Source: Scalesia atractyloides
Lineage: Eukaryota > Streptophyta > Magnoliopsida > Asterales > Asteraceae
DNA: 64,000 nt
Assembly: GCA_947069175.1 (NCBI GenBank)
Contig: CAMTDV010000003.1
Location: forward strand, 46,711,194-46,775,193
Direction of reading: 5' to 3'
This document shows, in pieces, positions 55,346 to 64,000 of this stretch (position 1 is its first letter; the number at the start of each line of letters is the position of its first letter). A model generated the notes under the pieces. That model saw nothing but the letters and a program-made list of their open reading frames with translations, made no database searches and was not told the origin of the DNA. Position numbers and translations under genes: made by a program.

Positions 55346-58300
55346 TGTAACACCTCGTAAAATCGTGTCCAATAGTATAGTGACACGTGTTGTATTTTAA
55401 ATTTAGTCTACTAAAGACCAATAAGGACTAATGGTGTCAACATGCTCAAAACTTGGCCTCTGAGTGATTGATATGTCAACATGCCTAGCCTCTAAGTGAC
55501 TGATATGTCAACATGCATAAAATGAGCCTCTGATTGATTCTTTACGAAGTCCTAACTCTCATACATGCCATTTATTGGACGAGAGGGTTCAATTCTGTAA
55601 AAATGTAAAAGTTGGACAATGGAGGGATTAAAAATGTCAACATGTTAATTTATACCTCTGCGAGACCTTTTAACGAAGCAAGAGGTCGACATTGTCCGGG
55701 CATAATCATGGGTACGCCAAAAATTGGCTACGGAAGGCTAAATATGCTAAAAGGGTGTTTAGAAGGGTTAAGGGTGTTTAATAAGTTGAGGGGCTAAATG
55801 TGGCAAATTTTGAAAACTGACATGGGGCGCTCGCGGGGAGCGAGAGGCAAGGCTTGTGCCTTTCGCGGGGTGCGAGAGGCCTGTGTCTGCAGAAAGTTTC
55901 CTTGGCCACCGCACAAAGTGCCAAAAACCAATTTGCTCAAAACTATGAATTCCCAAACTGCTATGCCACGTTTTAGGACACTTGTACGCTCCCTTTTACA
56001 CCCCTTAGCACCTGGCATCACCTCCTTCAAGCTCTCCAACTATAGATAGGTGCAAAGGTTCAACCTTTGAACTTGCACCTTTCTCATTTTCAACTCTATC
56101 TCCCTCCTCTGGAAGTTCCTAACTGAAAGGAGCATCCAACTTAGTTCTCTTGCATTCTAGGAACCTCTTGTAAGTGTTTCTTGCTCTTGCATTTTCGTTT
56201 ATAGGCTTTTATAGCCAAAAGTCAAGCGTTTTACGGAAAACGCTTTGACTTTCGGCTAAGAACATTATGGTCTAGCTATTTTTCATAAAGAAAATGGCTA
56301 AGTGATAGTAATAAGGTAGGTGTTAGTCCCTATAAAGGGCACCTTCTGAAGATCACCTTTGCTAGACCAATTGACGGGTCAAGTTAAGCTATTAAAAAGT
56401 CAAACAGGCCATTTTTCAGAAAAATCATAAATTAATCCTATATATGTTATGAAACCTGTTTTGACACTTAAACAAGTTGGTAATAATTATTAGAACATGT
56501 AAGAACATGTTCGGCTCGTCAATTTCAGTTCTAGGGTCGGTTCGCAACCGAAAGTCGCGAAGTTTGACTTTTGCTTTGACTTTCGATTCTGACCCGATTT
56601 AGATTAGTTGCCTACTGATCTAAAGTTGCATTATGATTGTAATATAATTTAGCATTATCCTTTGAGGTTATATTACATGATCATGATCAGAATTTGAGTT
56701 TATGCGCAAGTTCCATAATTATGCCATTTTTTACTAAAATGCCATTTTCGCATAAAACAAGATTTAAATGATAATGAGCTTGAAAATAAGTTTCCTACCG
56801 ATTTAGTATTATAAGTAGGATTATTTGGGATGTTAAACCAGATTATAAACTAAGTTTACAAGCAGGTCCTTAAATTATGTCGATAAATGACGATTTAGCC
56901 CTCGTGGCTTATAAAACGGTTTTAATCAAATATTTTCTAGGTAAATCTTTTACCTACTGATATGTTATATTAAATAACATATCTAAGAAATTTTAATCTG
57001 TCCTTAACATCAGTTTTCATTAAACATCGCATAAAACGTCATTTTACGACGTAAGCGCCGTTTCGGCGCATAGTATGATTTTAAACCATATTAATTTACC
57101 AAGACTTGTTACCTACTGATTTTAAAACTTATTTTTAAACATGTTACAGTAGGTACATGTTGTAACTCAGAATCTCAAATAATTTATAAACTATGTGTAA
57201 AATGACCAAAATGCCCCTTCTGTGCATAGTTTAGTCATAAAAGATAAATTACACATAAACTAAATATCCTACTGATATTATATCATAAATAAGTTAGTTT
57301 TCCAGAATAATTATACTTATAACGTTAAATTATATCTAAGTTCCTTTTATACGGTATGAAATTACCGAAACGCCCTTATGAGGCATAGTTTCATTTTAAA
57401 ACCATAACTGGCATAAAAGTTGATATCCTACTGATATGACAACTTATTTAAAATATAATACCGTATAGAACTTGTCCATGACTTATCCTGTTACCCGATA
57501 TCGGTAATATGCGTATGGTTAAGTATATGTAACTAGTTTACGGAAATTAACCGAAACGGGTTTAACCTTGTGATTTAAGTCTCAAAATCCAGAATGTTTA
57601 TAGTTTATCCATATTACACAAGTCAAGGTACTTGTTGGGATTAAACTACATTCTATCCGATCACCGTTTAATCAAGTGTTATACGTCTTGATCTCGTACA
57701 CCATACGGTCTAAGTCTATGACTTAAATAAGACCGTTAGTATTTAATTGGTTAGTTTATGCCATAATCCAGACTAGAGACTTTCCGGTAAAAGCTATCTG
57801 CACTTAGTACTTTTGTGTACGGTTTGAGTTATTAAATTAAAAGAAGGCTAGCTCAGGTAAATACTCTCGACTTATTTCCCCTATACGGGCTTGGGTTACG
57901 GTAAATTATTACCGCTTGGTCGGAAATGAGATCAATCGAATGCCGGGTGCGGCTAGTAAATCCACATATTCTGTTTTAATCAGTTTTGTTTGATAACTTA
58001 AACATCCGGGGTTAACTACCATGTCCTGGATATCCTCAGCTAATTACAATAGAAATGGCCACGACCTTAGCGCGGGTGTAGGCATACACCCGATAGACGC
58101 TCAATAATACTTTCCCACAAGGTTGGGAAGAATTGACTCCTTTGTGAGTCCAAAGTGGTGTGTACGTTAATCATGTCTCGGTCTCCGTACCAGGTCCTGT
58201 ATGTATTGACAAACATGTAAATCTGTTAACAAGGTTCGATGGTCAACTTTCCAAGTTATAAAAAGATTTTGTGCTGATATGCACTTGAAATATTTTTGAA

Positions 58301-58673
58301 ATGTTTTCAAAATGAGTCAGTTGGGTGTATTACCAGCGAAAGCTGATGTATTTTCAAAAGACTAAGCTTGCAGGTACAATACCAAAATGGGCTTTAAGTG
58401 CTCGGTAGTGATAGAGGATCTTGCAAATCCTAGATCTGCCCAAAGTCTGTTTTATATTTTTCCATGTACAATTTATGATCCGCCTGTGGATCTTCTATTA
58501 CGAGCCTGTATATTATTTTGTATTTCGAACATTTGGGTTATAATAGTAATTTTACTCCAAAACTTCCATTGTGTCGTGTTTAATTGACTATGATGATTAT
58601 AAACTGACGTCGTGATACTCCCCACCCGGGCCCACCGGTGTATGGATTTGGGTTAGAAATCCAGGGTGTGACA
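55346..58673 (+). mobile_element. 3' LTR of gypsy 3 (3328 bp)
   Basis: Starts TGTAACACCTCG and ends GGGTGTGACA; intact terminal TG and CA. It carries the six-copy 158-bp module at 56611-57585, a mutated copy of the hairpin near 55857-55879 and the changed TATA (TATAGATA). Confidence 0.95.
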
Positions 58674-58745
58674 CTTACACTCATAATCACACATGTAATT
58701 TCATTTTACCATATATGACTGCTTATAATATACTTATAAGTCCTT
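58674..58745. other. Short flank between gypsy 3 and copia E
   Basis: 72 bp of AT-rich sequence starting with the CTTAC target copy; it continues the 44194-44747 spacer. Confidence 0.7.
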
Positions 58746-59086
58746 TGTTTGGGATCACTACAATACGCTATCAATAAGATTGTGTTTTGTATGGCGGAAT
58801 CACTCAAACATAATTGCTTCAAGAAATAAGAAAATAAGATTAACGCTAATAGAGAAAACAAACTTGCATACGATTATAAGGCAAATCGTCTGATACAAGT
58901 TATTTGAGATCTCCCTGATGTTCAACCCTTCTAATGAAGCATAATGCCCTTTATATAGTTGGTCAACATGACCTAATACCCTAAGTCCGAAAACCCACTA
59001 AAGCCCATCTCGAAATCTCCTTGCAAATTTCGAGATATTACATTTACAAACAAAACCCAATTGCTTAAACCTTAACGGGCCTAACA
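58746..59086 (-). mobile_element. 3' LTR of copia E (341 bp)
   Basis: On the minus strand it begins TGTTAGGCCCG (59086) just after a polypurine tract and ends GATCCCAAACA (58746). It contains a TATA box (CTATATAAAGGG on the minus strand near 58950). The matching 5' LTR lies beyond the window. Confidence 0.82.
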
Positions 59087-59098
59087 GTCTCCCCTAGG
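59087..59098 (-). other. Polypurine tract of copia E
   Basis: Minus strand reads CCTAGGGGAGAC directly before the LTR start. Confidence 0.85.
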
Positions 59099-59115
59099 TT
59101 TATGTAATTTTTGAA

Positions 59116-60787
59116 CTTCTAAGTGCTACCACTAGGTGGACTTGCATTGGCTCCTGCTTTTGCACCCACACTCAGTCTATACTCCTTGACATTAATCACA
59201 ACGTTAGTCCACATCTTTGCACATACTTCATACCATTCTGAGGATCTTATCTGATTAGCACACAACAAATCCAGGTCTTCTTGATGAAAGTGAATCAAAT
59301 CATTTGTATCTGAAATCCTATATGCTTGATCAGCAGATACTATCACGGCTTCTCCCATCTTCTCTTCTGGAATTCTTTCAGACATCCATTTCGAAACTTC
59401 TTCTATAAAGGAATGGTTTTCCCTTTTGGCGTTGGAGGCCATATCACAGTCTTCAACCGCTTACAAGTGTCAGGATTCTAAACATGTGGATTGTTTTTCA
59501 AATAAGTTTTTGTAGGTTTCATAGTTGGAAAATTATGTTTCACTTCATATTCCAACTTTCTGAAGAATGCCTAGCCTGGTCCATTTATCTTGCAGTCTGC
59601 ATTAGGATTTCTGATCAATGTCTGCAAATCTGGCTTGGTTAATGACTGAAAAGCAACTTGAGTCTTGTAGTATTCAACCTCTTGATTTGCTCTGGTAATC
59701 ATCCACATATTCTTGTCATGATCATACCTCCAGCTAATAATGCCTAACTTGTTGCCGATTTTATCATGCAGGCTCTTTCCAACATCAATCACAAACCTAT
59801 CAGGAACTGTGCTTGGATCAACAGGATTCAAATTTGCATCTAAAGGATTAACATTCTGATTCTTCATAATAACAACCTTTTTTCTTTTCTTGACTGGATG
59901 TGCTCTTTTCCTTGGATGAGGTGTATCAAGATACTGTTACAAAGAAGCTTCTCTTTCTGCATCAAGCTGAGCCTTTTCTTCGGGAGTAGGCTCTTTTCTC
60001 TGTTCATAGCGTTCTTTATCACCTTCATCAGCAAACTCCTCTCCAAACTTCTTTTCAAGCGTACCCGTTAGATCATACACCAATGAGATAAGCATTGTGA
60101 CATCTCCTTCCAGTTGCTCTATTCTTTTATCTTTATCTTCCATTTGATCTTCAAGATTGACTATCTTTGCATCTTTCATAATAGAATATTGTTCAAGAAT
60201 AGCAACTTTTCTTTTCAAACTCACTACATCAACATTATCATCACTGATATCATCAAATATGGGTATCTTGCCACTATCTCTTCCAAACATATCACTAGTA
60301 TCTGCACCCATTCCAGAGCTTACAGGAACTTTTAAACGAACACCACTTGAGCTTGCAACTTCAAAACTATGAATAAGATGTTTTAAGGCAACTGGTTCTG
60401 AGACAACTGGATACCCTTCTTCAACTTAAACATCACAAACAACTGGGTTCTCTTGAGTAACAACAAGGCTTGATTCAACTAACACACCTGGCCTTGATTC
60501 ATTGTATTTTCCTTTTATAGCAATGAGACTGGTATCAGGCAAATCATCTTCACCACCTTGCATCTTAGTAGGAGAGGGTAGCATAGGAGGAGGATTCCCA
60601 AGACTACCTTGCAACGTTTTTAGAATTTCAGCAAGTCTTTCAGCAGTAATTCCAGGTAACTGTCTTTCAGAGTCTTGATTTTCAAACAGCTAGTGTTCCA
60701 TTTTAGCTTCATTTACAACATTTTCATCTTCAGTCACCAAGTCTTAACAACTACATTATCTCCAACTATGTTTTCTCTTACAAACTG
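59116..60787 (-). pseudogene. Copia E additional ORF, C-terminal half
   Basis: Minus-strand reading, from 60787 down: RLAEILKTLQG-type residues, a Pro-rich stretch, then (59937-60311) DNVDVVSLKRKVAILEQYSI and LEDQMEDKDKRIEQLEGD, a strong coiled coil, an acidic/Lys part PTPEEKAQLDAEREASL, a basic patch HPRKRAHPVKKRKK (stop before it), then PDRFVIDVGKSLHDKIGNKL, GIISWRYDHDKNMWMITRAN and FQSLTKPDLQTLIRNP (59571-59867), and a final piece (59119-59442) ending PPSGST at 59119. Frame changes or stops at about 59940, 59570 and 59500. Not recognised as any enzyme. Place and size match the additional ORF of SIRE-like copia elements. Confidence 0.68.
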
Positions 60788-63194
60788 TGTCACACCCTCA
60801 AAAATCCACTTGCGGGGTTTTACTGCGAGGCGCGTGACAAACCAGGATCCAAGACACTAGTCACATAGAATGACTCTATATGCAAAAATACATTTAAACA
60901 AATTTAACCATGCAATTAAAGAAATGAGGAAGTGCAAGTAAATGAAAATTAAGTGTGAGTCAAAATAAACGCCCAACCTAAGGAACTTAAAAGTAAAGAT
61001 GCAAAACGTTTAAATAAAATTAGTTTTCATGCGCGTGATGTGCTCCTACTCTGGAATGATACCTTAATGACCTGAAAAACATGTAAAAATCAAGTGTCAA
61101 CAATTAATGAAGAGTGAGTTCACAGGTTTTGGTTCACAATTTTTATAAAGTTTCCCTGATCCCACCCGAATCAGATTATTGTAAGTTTCCCAATTCAATT
61201 CCCGATCACGTTGTTATATTGATTAGCAGTATATGTCAAATGCTTAGGTAGCTAGCCTAGGTCATGTCAACAAAGTGTTCGATCCGAAGCTGACGTTGCT
61301 ACCCCTGTCGTGCCAGGTTTATCACCAACCATGGCTAAGTGTTAGGCAAATTCTACACCCGTGACCTTCGACGTTTGGTCTAACTGGCTCGACCAACACG
61401 AGTGGGGCTTGTCGAGCCCAGTAGTACTACTAAAAATTCCCTTGCTATAATCCAATACTAACGGCATAGTAAGTTTTAAGGGGACTGGCATGTGATATAA
61501 TTCTTCCTTGTGATAAGCGTATAACATAACCCCTCCCAATATAGTTCGTTCATACGTAACAGTAAAAACGTTACATTACCGTAATGGTACATGTTTTCTC
61601 CCCCTGTGTATTTAAAACCGTATAAAAATGTAGGGGTCGTGAACTCACCTTTGTATTGCTCGGTAAGATTTAACTAAGTGTATGAAATCTAGAGCGATCA
61701 ACCACGCCCTATAATAGTTAGCACGGTTTATAAGATTTACTTATGAAATCTAGAGCGATCAACTACGCCCTATAATAACTAGCATAAGAACAAGTAATCA
61801 CATGGCACTTCTATTATATGGTTCTATAGCCATGTTCACAACCTTCCTACGATATGATACATGCTATTTATACAATTAAAAAACAATTGTTGATACTAAA
61901 AGTAGCAAGTTCGGTTCTTAAACGTTCATGTTTCCAGCCTAGCAAAAATCATTGAAACTAGGCTATTTTGAGAGACTCGTTCAACCTATTTACAGGGCTA
62001 TAAAAATTAACGTATTTTTTATGTGACACACCACTCGGATGGGTTGATGTTGTGTAGAAATTTCAAGGCCTAACTCTTTACGAATAATTCTTTAAAAATC
62101 TTTTACTAAACAACTATTAGATTTGTCACTTTCTGACTGCAGTTCACGGAAAAATTCATTTAAAAATCCTCGATTATCAGATTGACGTAATTCTAATTGG
62201 AGATTTACGCTGTCACCTAGGAACATCTACTGTATAAATTTCACAACTTAGCTCCAAGGATGACCCAAGTTTTGACGTTAAGAATAACGTACAAATTCTG
62301 CAGAAAAAACGCATGACTTCCAAAATTTAGATTCATGCGCAAGTAGAAGCTTATTTCAAAATACCACATTTTGGAATCATAAAAATCCAATTTTTGTTAT
62401 GTTATGACCCGGTTACAGCCAACTGAAGTCGGCTGTAACTATTGGACAACTTCCTGTTTTCGTTACCCGACTTCTTAAAATGAGTTTTATGATCCTAAAC
62501 ACATACCTAGCGAACAACAACAACATTTAACCTCACAAACAGCAGGTTATTGTTTATTTATTCTCAGTATAACATGTCTACACATTGAAATCATTACAAA
62601 CTATAAAACATAGTTAACATATGCATGCTTCAAGTATACTAATCGGAAAAACAAGATACCACACATGGTTTTCATGCATTCTACCCTACTATATACCATT
62701 AAGATCAGCATGATTATTAAAGCACACAAAAACACAGCCTTGAATACAAGAATTTCAAACTGAAACAACACCAAAAACATAACTAACCTTGTAGAGATAG
62801 ATGAGAGAGTTAGAGTGAAAGAGAGAATAGCGAGAGAGAGGAGGAGCGATGGACGGTGGTGGGGGTATGTTTGCCGCATGTCGAAGGTGAGGGAGAGAGG
62901 GTATTAGGGTTTTTTTGTGTTGTTATCACATACATACATCATATGTAATTATATAAAACAAGGGGATGGGGCGGTTTTGGGAACTTGGGCCGCAAGGGTG
63001 GGGGCGGTTTTGGGCCGAGAGGTGGGGAGACAGGTTGGATTTGGTTCGGTTTCGAACTTTTTTTATTAAGGTGAATATTGTCATCATGTAAAGTAGTCAT
63101 GTAAAGTAGTGTCGTCAATATAAACTGTAAGATGTATCATCGTAAATGAAAATATAAGAGTAAGGTGGTAACCTCAAATGTTCTGGTTGTTACA
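60788..63194 (-). mobile_element. Reversed solo LTR of a gypsy 2 relative (2407 bp)
   Basis: In plus orientation it begins TGTCACACCCTCA and ends GGTTGTTACA, i.e. minus-strand TGTAACAACC...GGGTGTGACA. It shares with the gypsy 2 LTR the end block CACTTGCGG-GTTTTAC, the block ACCTGGCACGACAGGGG-like near 61300-61320, AGTAGTACTAC near 61421-61432, and the CACGGAAAAATTCAT...GACTGCAG block near 62135-62160. No internal region, primer site or second LTR is present. The flanks (minus strand TAGTC before, CAGTT after) match at three of five bases, the two differences being C/T. The additional ORF continues on both sides. Confidence 0.85.
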
Positions 63195-64000
63195 GACTAA
63201 ACATCACGTTTTTCGGCAACTACGTCATTTACCTCTGGTTCAGATTCATTCACTTCTACTTCTAAAGCAGGGAACTTACCATACTTTCAAAAAGGATGTA
63301 ACCCCAAGAATTTCTTCTTCGATATCTGTCGAACTTGTTTGCCTATAGTAAAACATCCTTGACCCATCGATTTTAAATCTCGAAAGTTCGTACCCTTAAC
63401 CAACTCAGGGTATTTAGCATCCAAGATCATCTTAATGAAATGAGGATACAGAAGAAACATATCCTTCTTGCGAGCATTGTCTAAGTTCTTCTTTAAGTTA
63501 TAAAAAATAAAAGCTGAGTAGTTAAAGTCCCAATCTTCTATCAAAGCCACAAATGCATTAGCCTGCGACTGATGCAACTGATCTAATCCACCCTTGTTCT
63601 CATAAATGCACAACAGAAAACATGTGCATCATATTCTCCAGTATGGAGGGAGCATCTTCTTTAAGATAAATGATAGGTTCCTTCGTAGCTTAATTTTTGC
63701 AAAATTCCCAAAATAACATCCTTTGAGAACGTAGATGGATCACTTAGTTTATCGCTAAACAATATAACTTCTCGAACAATGGCTTATGAAATGATAATTT
63801 TCTTCTTTTGTATTGTTGCTTCAATTGTGCCCTCACCATTTGCTCGTTTTAGATTAAATGATGCTGTCTTCCAGAAAGCTTGAATCATATCGGCATCTAT
63901 CAATGGGTTTCTGGTAAAGCGTGAGCGATCTTGCATGTATTCAACCCTACAATCATTGATTTAAATTCAACACAGAATTTCCCAGACGGATCAGACAAGT
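63195..64000 (-). pseudogene. Copia E additional ORF, N-terminal half
   Basis: Runs from the right edge: RSRFTRNPLIDADMIQAFWK, EGTIEATIQKKKIIIS (stop), DKLSDPSTFSKDVILGILQK, then 63287-63613 with QLHQSQANAFVALIEDWDFN, SAFIFYNLKKNLDNARKKD, LLYPHFIKMILDAKYP and FRDLKSMGQGCFTIGKQ, and after a frame change near 63286 an acidic KYGKFPALEVEVNE piece running into the solo LTR. From memory, a QAFW...IDRKK...LYPRFI pattern recurs in uncharacterised proteins encoded by Asteraceae copia elements; no database check was made. No catalytic motif is seen. The start is off the window. Confidence 0.66.

Larger units (their letters stand above)
44753..58673 (+). mobile_element. Gypsy 3, complete but decayed Ty3/gypsy element
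   Basis: A 13,921-bp element: two LTRs of about 3.33 kb, primer site, extra ORF, minisatellite leader, gag-protease-RT-RNase H-integrase and polypurine tract. More than ten stops and frame changes and a 270-bp insertion in RT were found. The first LTR has TA where TG is expected at its start, and TA for CA at its end (both one transition from the intact copy at the 3' LTR). It is older than gypsy 2 judged by its damage. Confidence 0.95.

Noticed and set aside
62601..62879. A 92-residue Leu-rich membrane-like ORF
   Set aside because: It lies inside the solo LTR with no related copy in gypsy 2 and no supporting context.
1..64000. Host gene, rRNA or tRNA content
   Set aside because: Every recognisable coding block belongs to a gag, protease, RT, RNase H, integrase or additional ORF of an LTR element.

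Overview
This window is plant nuclear DNA made almost entirely of nested LTR retrotransposons. I see no host protein gene, rRNA, tRNA or CRISPR array that I can support. The kinds of element are Ty3/gypsy elements with 2.4-4.2 kb LTRs bounded by TGTGACA or TGTAACA ends, and SIRE-like Ty1/copia elements with long gag regions, two zinc knuckles and an additional ORF before the 3' LTR. All use initiator-tRNA-Met-type primer sites (TGGTATCAGA...). From remembered family features this suggests a eudicot, probably Asteraceae; no search was run.

Layout, left to right. 1-1100 is a motif-rich remnant. 1104-5553 is the 3' end of gypsy 1 (pol tail plus a 4.2 kb LTR). 5554-13262 is copia A on the minus strand (RNase H, RT, integrase, protease, gag, leader), broken by many stops. 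Gypsy 2 (13268-24511, plus strand, perfect TCAGG target duplication) sits inside the leader of copia A. The copia A primer site and 5' LTR resume at 24523-25542. That LTR is also the 3' LTR of a second copia body (copia D), so the two share one LTR. 25870-26489 looks like a reversed LTR fragment. Copia C (plus, 26490-29574) is cut by copia B (minus, 29575-37972). Copia B ends abruptly inside gag against an array of about 4.5 tandem 1.38 kb units (37973-44193). Gypsy 3 (44753-58673) is complete but heavily decayed. Copia E (minus, 58746 to the right edge) shows its 3' LTR and a long additional ORF, which is split by a reversed solo LTR (60788-63194) related to gypsy 2.

No element here looks able to move by itself. 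Many visible stops and catalytic losses are G-to-A or C-to-T changes: Trp codons turned to stops, protease Asp to Asn in copia A and gypsy 2, integrase Glu to Lys in copia A. This fits long-term cytosine methylation and deamination. The most interesting signals are a precise 83-bp intron-like sequence in gypsy 2 gag, extra ORFs between primer site and gag in gypsy 2 and gypsy 3, a hidden 158-bp periodic module in the gypsy 3 LTR, arrays of palindrome-centred short motifs in copia leaders and LTRs, the copia additional ORF, the shared-LTR copia tandem, and the 1.38 kb tandem array whose units each carry a promoter-like block.
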